Positions 1 to 10,610 of a DNA stretch of 64,000 nt are shown piece after piece. The DNA comes from Pezicula radicicola (lineage: Eukaryota; Ascomycota; Leotiomycetes; Helotiales; Dermateaceae). Location of the stretch: assembly GCA_003008705.1 (NCBI GenBank), contig PDUO01000026.1, positions 124,001 to 188,000 of the forward strand, read 5' to 3'. Position 1 is the first letter of the stretch. The number at the start of each line of letters is the position of its first letter. The position numbers were made by a program, and so were the translations under genes. The notes under the pieces are model-generated. The model was not told the DNA's origin. It made no database searches and saw only the letters and a program-made list of their open reading frames with translations.

Positions 1-2592
1 CAGAAACAAGACAAAGATAAGGCTAAGAGGGAAGGTTCGAAGGAGGGACACAAGGAAGAATCCAAGGAGCAAGGACCTCAGGATACCAGAAAAGAGAAGG
101 AGAAGACTCATGAGAAATTACAGTCCGGAAAGGGGAAGAATTCTGATCCTATTGCCCAACACGACGGATCGAAGGATACCAAGAAGCTTGCAGGGGATAA
201 AGCTCTTACTGATTCCAGGAACAAGGAGCACAAGACATCTGGGAAACATGGTCATTCGAAGAGCCGTAAGGAGCATGAGAAACTTCAAATACATGATCTG
301 GCAGAAGAGGTACGCCCAGCAAGCCCTACACGGCCAGGCCAAGGTGGTCCTGCGGGTATCACGGGCAATCCATTTGCAAGAGTTCCTTCACACAAAGCAA
401 GTCCGCTCTCGCAAGCACCCACGCTCTCAAATCGAGATGACGAGCTGCATAGTACTTTGGACGAAGCCTTTACAGGCGATGAACCTCCTTCCCGTATTGC
501 GAGCACTCGTGAACCTTCGGAAGAGATCATGCAAATTGCAGGCTGTAAGGCACATCGAAATAGTAAGGAAAAGGATGATGTGGAGATTCCAGTGGGAATC
601 TCGAGGCTTCACCTAGTGAAATTGCCAGCTCTTCAGATGAAGCCTATCTACTGGTCACCCATCCATGACGGCGCTGCGGTTACTCGCGGCACTTGGTTCT
701 ATAAGGACACTATGTTGCCAGTCGAGCCAGCGGTCGCCAACCAGCTTGAGATTGGTTATAGAGAGCTTCGCCCATGGTCGCAAACCTGGAAGGATGAATT
801 GAACAGTGCATTAGAAGTTGGTGCCGCAGGCGAAGAGAAAATTGTGCATCGTTTATGGCCGAAGGACGATGAACCCCAAGATAGCTCCAAGAAATTCGAC
901 CATCATGGGGACATGAAGAGTTCATCCGAGCCACTGCTTTCTACGGATCCCTACTGTGCGGCAAAGTGCTTCAATGGCGAGGCTGCTGCTGCCGGTACTT
1001 TGGTGGACGAGAAGCCTTCTGACACTGCAACAATTATCAAACGATATCCCAATTCCCAAGTGATTTACAAGAACTCTTCAAATGCTTTCATTCTCAAACA
1101 AAGTCTCATTCCATCTGCATACTATGGCCGAAAGCCACTCACAAAGATCATGAGAGGGCACACAGTTGGTGTTCATGTTGTTCGCGGCTTCGACTGGAGG
1201 GTTTGGGACAAACTGTACCCATCGAAGAAAACTGCCACTACTACCAAAGCTGAAGAGAGTGCACCTGCTAGCGGAAACGCAAATGCGAACAAGACTGCCA
1301 CCTGCGAAGCATGTCGATCAGCTGAAGAGCGACCAGAAGTGACAGACCTTGTGTTAGTTGTCCATGGAATTGGGCAGAAACTGTCAGAGCGAGTTGAAAG
1401 TTTCCATTTTACTCATGCCATCAATGCATTCCGCCGATCAGTCAATATTGAACTTGCCAGTGAGGCTGTACAACCAGTCCTACGAAAAGGTCTTGGTGGA
1501 GTTATGGTGCTCCCTGTTAATTGGCGATCTAATCTCTCATTCGAGGACGGTGGCCCCAAGAAAGGAATCGACAAAGACAAAGATTACAAAAATCCTGATG
1601 ATTTCACTCTCAAGGATATTACTCCAAATACTATCCCGGCAGTACGTAGCCTCATTTCAGATGTCATGCTAGACATCCCCTTCTACATGTCTCATCATAA
1701 ACCCAAAATGATCGAGGCTCTCGTTACGGAGGCCAATCGTGTCTATGCGTTGTGGAACAAGAACAACCCGGGATTCAAGAACAATGGCCGAGTTCACATC
1801 ATTGCTCACTCACTTGGTAGTGTGATGGCTCTTGACGTTTTGTCACACCAACCATCTGTCGTTCCGAAATACAATCTTGGTAAGAAAATTAACACGAAAC
1901 ACTTCGACTTTGATACCACCAACCTTTTCTTTGTTGGTAGCCCTGCAGGCTTCTTCTTGCTCCTTGAAAGAGGGAACTTATCTCCAAGGAGGGGTAGAAG
2001 CAAGCCTGGTGCGGACCTGGAAGATGTGAACAGTCGCAAAGGTACTACGAATGATGAAGGAACGTTTGGATCATTGGCCGTGGATAATGTTTACAATATC
2101 ATGCACTACAACGATCCCATCGCCTACCGGGTCAATGCTACTGTTGACCCACTCTATGCGGCAAGTCTAAAGAACGCTCAAGTACCAAGTGCCACGACCG
2201 GCTTTTTTCAAGCGATGGGCAAGGCCATCAAGTCAATTACTCCCGGTGTATCCTCACCAACTGACCTCGGAGTTGGGCAACTTTCCAAACCTCCTGCAAT
2301 ACAGCGCCTCCCCTCAACGCTCGAGATGGAGGTCCATGATTTTACGCGTGAGGAGATTGCGGAAAGGAAGTTCTATCTTTTGAACGACAATGGCCAGGTG
2401 GACTGGTTTCTAAGCTCAGGCGGTGGGCCCCTCGAGATCCAGTATATCAACATGCTTGGAGCCCATAGCAGCTATTGGGGAAGCCCTGACTTTGTCAGAA
2501 TGATTGTTACAGAGGTGGGTAGAACTCCTGGCAAGGACAACACGCTTCCGAATTTGAGAGCTATCAAGGTGGGACAGCATAAGCGGAAGTAG
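1..2592 (+). CDS. DDHD-domain phospholipase, 3' part (5' end outside window)
   Basis: The frame is open from base 1 to the TAG at 2590-2592 (863 codons), so the start lies upstream. The first ~150 visible residues are Lys/Glu-rich and low in complexity, probably disordered. The remainder matches intracellular DDHD phospholipase A1 proteins (yeast YOR022C, mammalian DDHD1/2): VVHGIGQK near nt 1357, then the nucleophile elbow AHSLGS near nt 1801-1820, so the usual GxSxG first Gly is replaced by Ala in HSLG context. Further on are NDPIAYR (nt 2110-2130) and, near the C-terminus, HSSYWGSPDF, which carry the conserved Asp and His of the DDHD region. The family hydrolyses acyl chains of phosphatidic acid and related lipids on cytosolic membranes. 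No intron is seen. An internal Met at 457 is not the start, because coding sequence continues in frame before it. Confidence 0.9.
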   Translation, partial: QKQDKDKAKREGSKEGHKEESKEQGPQDTRKEKEKTHEKLQSGKGKNSDPIAQHDGSKDTKKLAGDKALTDSRNKEHKTSGKHGHSKSRKEHEKLQIHDLAEEVRPASPTRPGQGGPAGITGNPFARVPSHKASPLSQAPTLSNRDDELHSTLDEAFTGDEPPSRIASTREPSEEIMQIAGCKAHRNSKEKDDVEIPVGISRLHLVKLPALQMKPIYWSPIHDGAAVTRGTWFYKDTMLPVEPAVANQLEIGYRELRPWSQTWKDELNSALEVGAAGEEKIVHRLWPKDDEPQDSSKKFDHHGDMKSSSEPLLSTDPYCAAKCFNGEAAAAGTLVDEKPSDTATIIKRYPNSQVIYKNSSNAFILKQSLIPSAYYGRKPLTKIMRGHTVGVHVVRGFDWRVWDKLYPSKKTATTTKAEESAPASGNANANKTATCEACRSAEERPEVTDLVLVVHGIGQKLSERVESFHFTHAINAFRRSVNIELASEAVQPVLRKGLGGVMVLPVNWRSNLSFEDGGPKKGIDKDKDYKNPDDFTLKDITPNTIPAVRSLISDVMLDIPFYMSHHKPKMIEALVTEANRVYALWNKNNPGFKNNGRVHIIAHSLGSVMALDVLSHQPSVVPKYNLGKKINTKHFDFDTTNLFFVGSPAGFFLLLERGNLSPRRGRSKPGADLEDVNSRKGTTNDEGTFGSLAVDNVYNIMHYNDPIAYRVNATVDPLYAASLKNAQVPSATTGFFQAMGKAIKSITPGVSSPTDLGVGQLSKPPAIQRLPSTLEMEVHDFTREEIAERKFYLLNDNGQVDWFLSSGGGPLEIQYINMLGAHSSYWGSPDFVRMIVTEVGRTPGKDNTLPNLRAIKVGQHKRK

Positions 2593-4222
2593 GCTAGGAT
2601 TCTAGAGTCCGGATTTAAGACACGAATAACTATGAAATAAAGTTGGCGGAAGGAGTTTTGACCGGCCATGGCTTGGAGGGAAACAGTACCCCGTTTGGTG
2701 GGAAGACTTTGCATTTTCCTCAAGGCGTTATAAGAATGATGAGCTCGAGAATACCTATGATACCCCTAGCCTAGTACAATAATCAATACCTTTGCGATAT
2801 CATCCACTTCTGAATATATGAAGACTACTGGTTTCTTTTGCAAGGGTCTTTGCTTATTGACTGGGATTTTTAGGTGGCAACTCTTGTCGCTTCTTAGAGC
2901 TGGATGTAGGAGTTAGAGCAGAAGCGATAGACGTTAGACCCCCTTGCATTAGTGCCTCGCCAAATTGAAGCTCGCTAAGAAGCTTCAGAGGTTGGCAATG
3001 TCTACCTACTTTAAAGAGACTTTCGCTTCACTATTTCGTAGTTGACAGCCTTCCGATTTCTTTTGGGATTTCTAAGCGCAGTTACACATTAACAACAAAT
3101 AGTAACATACCCATAGAGCAAGGGCAAAGGTTTATCAAAGATGGGCACAACTGAAATTTGAAATTTCCTTGGATTATTGGGTGAATAATTGGTCATAACA
3201 CGAGTCCTTATCTTGATCTGAAAGAAAGTCCTGAGCGCGGTAGGTGGTGACTGTCACGACTAGGTTCGTATTCCAATCAAGGACTTGACATGTTGGATAA
3301 TCCAAGTATCACCAGCATGAATACAACTCGACTATATGCGAGCCCTATCCTAGTCAAATGCCGAGCTGATCTAATCACAATAGATTCATCTGTAACTTGA
3401 GATCAGAACAAACTTCAAGACCAGAGACCATCAAATGAGGATGTCACTATCATACGTTGAGCCTATACTTCAGCATCTGAAATTGGATATATCCATATCT
3501 AGTACTAGTACGTGTGAGCGCAAGTTTAAGACCGTCGCTTGGAAGGTAATCAGATGGCCAGCAAGGTTTATGAATTTTTTTCCTCAAGAAATTGAAGTGT
3601 GAGCATCCATGGACTGAAACACTCGCCCGAATCTTGTTCTTATGACTACCAAGGTTCTACACTAGAAGTCATGAGGTTCTTAAACTGGAATTCCCTAGGG
3701 AAATATCGATCTCACTTGTCAATATTAGAGAGGGGTTTTATAGTCACAAAGTGAATTTATCTATCAGTGTGATTTATCCGTATGAGCATAATCCAATATG
3801 AAGTACATGTAACCCAGTAACGTTGAAACTTCCTAGGACATGGTCAAGCCTAGTAGAAAGAAAAGCGACTTCCCATGTTGTCCTTCAGTACTTGCGATTG
3901 CCCCGGACGCCTGAGCCCTGAGGCAACACAGGTAAAATACTATAGCTATTGAAGTTAAAGATATTAACTACAATGTCTGGGCTTGAAATGTCAGTTTGTG
4001 GCGCATACAGTAAATGTAACACTTCTTCAACCCCAGTAAAAACTACAAAAACAGGATTGCTGATTTAAGTGTTGACAAGATGTCTTTTGGTATATCTAGA
4101 TAACGTGCTTTCTGACCGCGTCAGCTGTCAGGGATATGGACAATGAAGATGAATTTTCTGTAGCAGGGTCTCACTCTAGGGTTGTTGACATGACATTGGC
4201 ACTGAGGTAGAGTAAGGACGTA
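2593..4222. other. Gene-free stretch after the DDHD gene
   Basis: I see no convincing coding region, RNA gene or splice-linked exons on either strand. The sequence is of moderate A/T content with many stops in all frames. It ends at the TA that flanks the Tc1/mariner element. Confidence 0.6.
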
Positions 4223-5690
4223 CAGAGGTAGGATGGGTATATAATCAAAAGTCGGTGCGCTGTTTTACCATAGCTTTAGTATATTATTAGTAGGTAAGCA
4301 CTACTTTCTATTGCTATTTTAATAAAGATTGAGCTCTTCCCTCTCCCTCCTTCTCTTCTTTCTAAATCACTTCTTCTTCTTCTTCTTTCAAGTAAAATAG
4401 ATACACCAACTACTCCTATTCAGTAGCGGGAGGCTACTCCTATTAAGTCTGTTTCTAGGAAGCAAATGACTCGAGATTAAAGACTTTAAGCTCGAACTTT
4501 AAATACTATTAGAATGAAATATACTGAAATCATTGATTATTTCAAGAAACAAGGTATCGAAGTCTCTTATTATCAAATCTATTATACCTACTCTACTCGA
4601 AATACTCTATAGAAGTGACCTAGCCGTCCTCCCTCTATTACAACAGCTTAAATTAAAAAGCTTATTACCTTTATCTCTATAAATAAAGTAAATCGTTGAA
4701 TGTAATTTTAGAGACTTGGTTATAAATTGGGATAGGAAGGAGTATCTAGTACAATAATTCAAGCTATACTTTGTTGAGTTAGATACAAGAGATATATAGC
4801 TATACGAAAACCTCCTATTTCTAAGAAGAATCGAATCCTCTACCTTTAATTTACTCTTAATTATCTTAAATGGATAGATGTACAATAGGATTCTATACTC
4901 TAGTCTAATAAGACTTAGGTTACTATAGGGTTACATCGGAAGATATATATTACTCGGAATACCTCTAAAGCCTTAGATCCAATTTATATCCTTAAACGAG
5001 AGTAGAAGAAGAAGGGATAGATGTTCTAGGGATACTTCTCTAGAAAGAATAGTAAAGGTCCTAGCTTATTTTAGGAGAAGGATTAGGGAAGTATTTCTGT
5101 AGAGACATACTAAGAATATACTATTCCCCTTGTTTGTAGATAGATAAGAATAAACCCTAGGTATATATACTTAGAGACTCTAGTAGATCTGATTAAGCGT
5201 AGGATTAGGACAATAAATTAACCTCCCTTCTCTCCTAATTTAAACCCTATTAAGTATATCTAGAATTAGATAAAGCAGTAGATTTAGGATTATTATCCTA
5301 AGGATAAGATATCTTATAATAGACTAAGAACTATTGTAAAAGAGGCATAGGAAGCTGTACCAGAAGACTGGCTTCTTCAACTAGTACGAAGTATAAGAGA
5401 GTGTTGTATAGCTGTTATTACCATAAATGGGTTATATACAAAGTTCTGAATAGCTTTAATTATATTTGATTTTATCTATCTTAATTACTTTGCCTTGTAA
5501 TATTTTCCTGTAGCCCTGTAAGAGCCTTCTATATAGTAATTTGTATTAAAATTTTGATTACTTCTGCTACCTTAAGTTCTATATATAAATCTAAAGCAGT
5601 ATTGTAATATAAGTGGCTGGTTATTTTAGTTAAGCTTGCATTTCTGTAACAAAAGCACCGACTTTTAATTATATACCCATCCCACCTCTG
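4223..5690 (+). mobile_element. Decayed Tc1/mariner element with terminal inverted repeats
   Basis: A 1,468-bp element is bounded by 36-bp inverted repeats (4223-4258 and 5655-5690, starting CAGAGGT) that differ at two positions, both transitions, and is flanked by TA on both sides (4221-4222, 5691-5692). The inside is A/T-rich. On the + strand it translates, with many stops, into a Tc1-type transposase: a start near 4514 (MKYTEIIDYFKKQG), a degraded W-GxxS-KGP segment near 5020-5060, PPFSPNLNPIKYI near 5223-5260, and a C-terminus ending NGLYTKF near 5450. The functional family motif is PPxSPDLNPIE-W; here Asp reads Asn, Glu reads Lys and Trp codons read TAG. These are the G-to-A changes expected from RIP. 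It cannot encode an active transposase. Confidence 0.9.
4371..4391 (+). repeat. TTC/TCT microsatellite
   Basis: A short uninterrupted run of CTT/TTC triplets lies just inside the left end of the Tc1/mariner element. Confidence 0.7.
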
Positions 5691-7552
5691 TATAGTCGAG
5701 ACTAAATATGCGACGCTCTCTATCCCATTTAACTTGTATCTAAAGACTCAGGGATATCATTCTATTTTGAACCTGTTGCGGTCTGCACTGCCCCTCCCTC
5801 TCCCCATTAGGACCTCCAGTATTGGCAATGACTGCTTTGGGTCTTAGGGGAGCACGATTTCATAACCAACCCAACTAAATTAGGGCATAGTCTCAGTCCA
5901 ATAGACTTTAGGATTACTAAACTATGGGCGCCGACGAAGTGTGGGCAACCACATTACCCGACCCTATTAGAACTAGTGGTTGTAACAGCCCTATGACTGC
6001 CAAGAATTAATGCTTTTGTATTCAAAGTTAGACGTTTAGCTCAAGCATATTCTTCCTTGCTCTTCCTCCTAGCCTCGGTTCTTTTCTGCTTAATATGTAG
6101 TAAATCATATCTTGCCTATTTCCAAGGTTTTATCCAGGACCCCAAAATATTTGATAGTTCACCTATGTACAAGTGGTTAACCATGATTATTGAGATCTTT
6201 GATCCATTAGATTTGGGTAAACCAGGTAAGCTAGGTTAGTCAGTGGTTTTTTTTAACTACCCATTACCAACACAGGCCTCCCCTGGTTTGTCTAACTAAA
6301 CTTTAAAGTAAGCTGTAGTCTTCAGCAACTTGCATAATCTCTCCTCTATGTGTATTCAACTCCTTGAATTTGTTAAAGTCCTGTCACCATTTTAGCCTCA
6401 CAGCAGGTAGACCAGGAAAGATCCTGAACCATTTTTAAGTTCGAAATCCTAACGTCTGATGAGTATAGAAAATTCAGGAGATAGGAAAATCATGCGACTC
6501 TTATCAGGATTGGCAAAAAAAGAATTGCACCAGTGGTTCTCACCCTCACCCTGTCGCCAGAGGTTTTTTAAAACAGGGTTTTAAACAAAGGATTCTTTGC
6601 GAGCTTATCTTTCAAGCTTAAGCGACGCTGTCGCTTGGCACTAACCAGAATGATCATTACCATCAGATTGCGGGGGCCAAGACGACTCACTTTATCCTTT
6701 CCAGATGGGAGAAACATCTTTTTGGATGGGAAAAATAAAATCCATGTACAATAATACGGGGTTTTAAGTTAAAGTATGAAAATCATGCTTAGCTTCTTCC
6801 GTGCATCGTAGGATCTGACATCGCTTTGTCCGTCTGGTTTTAGAGCGTCGACTTTCCTCGCCATAGCCTCATCTCAAAATACTTGCAAGAATAGCAAATG
6901 ATGACTGCAAACAAGGTTTTTTTTTTTCTCCAAATAAATGTTTCTACCTTTATCGACCAATCACAGAGTAATACACAGTGAGACTTGCAAAAGCAGGGTA
7001 GTTGGGTAACCGGAACCGTACAATAGGTTGGTAGCTGCACTGGTGAAACACTGTCCGAGCGAACAGCGATTACTTCCAAAATGGCTAGAGGAATCAATAC
7101 CCTGATGATAACATTGTACTGATAAGCGCCATGGTGGCACTGTCGAGAAAAGAAGCATTGTTCCATGCGATCTGTGGCTAACTAGATTGGTATAGATTGG
7201 GCATCATGCTGCCCTTCCCCTTTTGAGTTTAGACACGGGAATTTACATCCGGTATCTTCACAGGAATAAATGACCCCTTTTCAAAGCTTCACAGAAATTC
7301 ATCATTGATACACGCCAAGAGCAGCATGGATTGGAAGATGACGGGAAAGGAGAATTCCAGAAGGACGGACAAGCCGCAAAATCGACGGTCTATAAAGACC
7401 CATCGGTTTCCAGCAATGAAGTCTTTTCTCCTCACCGTCGTCAACAAGTCATTCGTTCCTACTTGCTACTTCAAAGTAATCTCCGATTTTCTTCTAGAAA
7501 TCTAGCAATCCACAGCTCTTCAGCAACAACCCAAATCCCCACCGTTCTCACA
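5691..7552. other. Gene-free stretch with a possible solo-LTR fragment, upstream of the oxalate decarboxylase gene
   Basis: No gene is recognisable. From about 5973 the sequence TGTAACAGCC followed by a pyrimidine-rich stretch (CTTCCTTGCTCTTCCTCC and similar, 6050-6075) has the look of a fungal Ty3/gypsy LTR start, but I cannot find the other end or a target duplication, so it is not called separately. From about 7200 on this is the promoter and 5' leader of the next gene. Confidence 0.4.
7391..7396 (+). promoter_or_regulatory. TATA box candidate of the oxalate decarboxylase gene
   Basis: TATAAA lies in the context GGTCTATAAAGACC, 157 bp before the chosen ATG at 7553. It is the best core-promoter match upstream of this gene; the leader between them has no other strong signal. 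Confidence 0.45.
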
Positions 7553-9157
7553 ATGGCATTCCGTTACCTCTCAGCAGTGCTACTTGCCATTGCTACTCTG
7601 GAACAATTCGCTCTCGCAGCACCTACGCCTACTATAGACGAACGTGCCGAACCATCTGGTACAGTGTCTAGTTCAGCTAGCTCGCTTTTGGGGTATAACC
7701 CTAACAACATCCTCGTATTTCAAGATACCGATGCTATCGATTTTGAAATCGCTCCCGGTCAGACCGACGATGCAAATATTGGAGCCTCCTTGGACTTTAC
7801 CACCATAAAGAACCCTCAGCCCTTTCGCGGCTCCAAAGGTGGCCTTGATCCAGGATCCCGAACCATCGGCTATGACAGACTAAACCCAGACAAGCTCGCA
7901 CCACCCGGAACCGACAGTGGTAGTGTTAACAATGCAGAATGGCCAATGGGTCTCAGCCACGTGAAGATGGGCCTTGAGAAAGCGGGTTGGTCACGAGAGC
8001 AGAATGTCGAGTTATTGCCAGTGGCTACTGCAATGGCAGGCGTTAATATGAGACTGGAAAAAAATGCATATCGGGAGCTTCATTGGCACACATCTGCTGA
8101 ATGGTCATACGTCATGAATGGTACCGTTCGGATTCAAACAGTCAACGAAGCGGGACAGACATTTGTCGATGATCTCAGCGCCGGTGATGTGTGGTTCTTT
8201 CCAGCGTGAGTGACTGCAGAATATGTTAAGAGTTTGTCAGAATGCTAATGAGAATATCAGCGGTGTTCCTCACTCACTCCAAGCACTGGAAGGCGGAACC
8301 GAGTTTCTTTTAATCTTTGACGATGGTAGCTTTTCTGAGGACAGCACTTTCCTTATCAGCGAGGTCTTTGCCCATAATCCTGTAAGTGCTAGATCTCCTG
8401 GGGCTTGACATTTATTCTGACCCTGCCACAGAAAGAAGTACTGTCAAAGAACTTTGCCCTACCAATCTCAGCATGGGATAACATTCCAAGTGGCGAGCTC
8501 TTTATCTTCCCAGGAACACCAGCGCCAAAAGACATTTCTCTCCAGAACGAGACTGGATCTGCAGGCGTTCTCCCTCTCATCGATTCCTACAGCTTCCATC
8601 TTTCAGAGGCCCCAAACACCTTCGAGACAGCTAGTGGCTCCGTTAAAATCATCGACCCAAACACTTTCCCTATCGCATCAGGGTTCTCAGCCGCTGTTGT
8701 GACAGTCAAGCCAGGTGCAATGCGCGAGATTCACTGGCATACTACTAGTGATGAATGGAACTTTTTCCTCGCCGGCGATGCTAGAATTACTGTCTTCGCT
8801 TCTGAAGGCAATGCAAGAACCTTTAACTACCATGCCGGCGACTGTGGCTATATTCCCAAGGACCAGACCCACTACATTGAGAATATTGGTACTACGGACG
8901 TTCTTTTCATCGAGGTCTTACAGGCTAGCTCTTTCACTGGTAAGTTTCACCTCACAGCTGAGAGCCCCTTGTCGGGAATGTTTTGTTTCATCATCGAATT
9001 AAACTAACATTTGATCATAGATATCTCTGTCGCCCAATGGGTTGGATTAACTTCACCTCAAATCATCAAGGACACTCTCAATTTAACCGACGAGACTATC
9101 GCTGCTTTCAAGAAGGAGAAGCAATATATTGTTGGAGGAACCAACTCTACTGTTTAG
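7553..9157 (+). CDS. Secreted bicupin oxalate decarboxylase
   Basis: Four exons (7553-8205, 8261-8381, 8432-8939, 9021-9157) give 472 residues; introns are 55, 50 and 81 bp with GT-AG ends and CTAAT/CTAAC branch sites. The N-terminus ([16 protein letters not shown]...ALAAP) is a signal peptide. Cupin 1 carries HWHTSAE and later PAGVPH; cupin 2 carries HWHTTSDE and IPKDQTH, giving three His and one Glu as Mn ligands in each domain. The SEDST segment after cupin 1 aligns with the flexible lid (SENST) of Bacillus OxdC, whose Glu is needed for decarboxylation of oxalate to formate and CO2, so decarboxylase rather than oxidase activity is favoured. The ATG at 7553 was chosen because it opens the signal peptide; the same frame is open upstream without a convincing start. 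The product is likely extracellular, acting in oxalate turnover and pH control. Confidence 0.93.
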
Positions 9158-10300
9158 ATTATTGGTACTATCTTCGTAGAGAATAATCTTAGGAGATGAG
9201 AGTTTTATGGTGTCTTCTTACATATTGCTATAAAGGTCGTAGGCGGAAGGAGAATGAGGAGGAGGATGATCTTTGTAGTTGGGACGAGGGACTACGCTGG
9301 ATCTGGAGCGCGTATAAGGTGGATTTGAGTAGCTCACAGAAAACACAGTAATAAAGTTGTTGATGGTCTAAAAAAGATTAAGTGCTCGAGGAATTCGAGG
9401 CTTTTGACTCGACTTGACTTGAATCTGGTGAATTTGACACGCTGCGGAGCAGCACTTTGGACTTGCTGGCCTATTGACGCGCCGATGAGGTAGTTTGTTC
9501 ATTTGAACTTGAACTTTGGTAATTCAGTGCAGTACAACTTAATTTGGGTACCTGATTCAAGTTTTAAAGTTAGATAAGCTTAAGATTTGGTAACTTCCGT
9601 CGCTTAATTCTGTAATTTCCTCGAATTGAGCTATTGCTTGTAACGGCATAGGAAAGAGAGGGCAATTGAATGGACTCCAATTGCTCTATCTAATGTGGTT
9701 ACGTCGTCTCTGTAGAAGAAGAAGAAGAAGAAGAAGAAGAAGAAGAAGAGAAAGAGTAAGAGCAAGAAGTGGTAGGCTAGTTCCCACGTTACCCAACATT
9801 ACTTGAGGTTAATACCTTACTTGACTTAAGCAATTTACTCAACTAGAAACTTCAGATCAGGTCCTGTAACTTTAAGCTCGCTAAATATGTAATTGGCTAT
9901 TCAGAAGCGAACTGGAATTTAGCAGGCTTATTTTCCATCTTGCCAGATACAGAAGTTGTAACGAGATGTAGGCTCTAGGATATACTGCAATCTACCATGC
10001 TAAGGTACCACTCGAAGACAATGAAGGAACAAAGCTCTGAAAACATATATACGACGCTCTAAAAAGACAAATAAATAACAAATGCTCGCATGCTTATACA
10101 ATGCCTTCATTTCGATACCATATCACCACCAGCAGTAGCAGGAAAAGGTCACAGTCTCTAACTAGGGTATTTTATCTTTCTCTACAAGAATATACACATC
10201 ATTTCATGCCTAGCTATTTACAAGATTCGGAAGAACTAGGAATCTAAGAGAAGAGGTTAGTAATTTGTGTAGATCGTCAGGTAGAAACGGCTATAGTTTC
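9158..10300. other. Gene-free stretch downstream of the oxalate decarboxylase gene
   Basis: The first ~200 bp are the likely 3' UTR and terminator of the preceding gene. The rest contains a GAA microsatellite and scattered CTTGACTTGA-type repeats (9400-9420). I see no coding sequence. Confidence 0.5.
9714..9749 (+). repeat. (GAA)n microsatellite
   Basis: About twelve perfect GAA triplets in tandem, followed by imperfect copies. Confidence 0.9.
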
Positions 10301-10315
10301 TTACCATATTTGAAA

Positions 10316-10610
10316 TTAAGAAAAGCATACACCAGGTGATGCTGAGTTACCGCTGCTACCATCGCTGCTACCACTGTGTTGTCAAGAATTAGCTACTGAA
10401 AGATTCAGAGAAGAAGGTGCATAGTGGCTAGTAATAGAAAGATGATGTAGACTTACCAATCTGAAAACGTCGGGGATGATGCAGGAGAATTAGATTCGCT
10501 ATCCGATGAAGTGCCTGCGGAAACCTGACGCTTAGAGGAAGTAGTGCCAACTGACAACTGAAGGATTTCAAGAGCAACTGCGCCTAGAAGACCGCGGTTA
10601 CAGCTGTAGC
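10316..10610 (-). pseudogene. Possible two-exon remnant of a Ser-rich small protein
   Basis: On the minus strand a frame running from about 10610 to 10457 reads a hydrophobic segment (LLGAVALEILQL) followed by a Ser/Thr/Gly-rich stretch. A good donor (GTAAGT at 10456-10451), an 83-bp intron and an acceptor ending CACAG join it to 10373-10316, which continues Ser/Gly-rich and ends CFS-stop. The join keeps the frame. There is no start codon: an in-frame TAA lies directly upstream of the first exon. It could be the 3' end of a small secreted protein gene that lost its start, or chance. Confidence 0.22.

Noticed and set aside
110..616. 168-codon + strand ORF overlapping the start of the window
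   Set aside because: It is a shadow frame of the DDHD gene, whose frame is open from base 1 and carries all family motifs.
5973..6300. Gypsy-like solo LTR starting TGTAACAGCC
   Set aside because: The 3' end and flanking duplication are not visible, so the boundaries cannot be supported.
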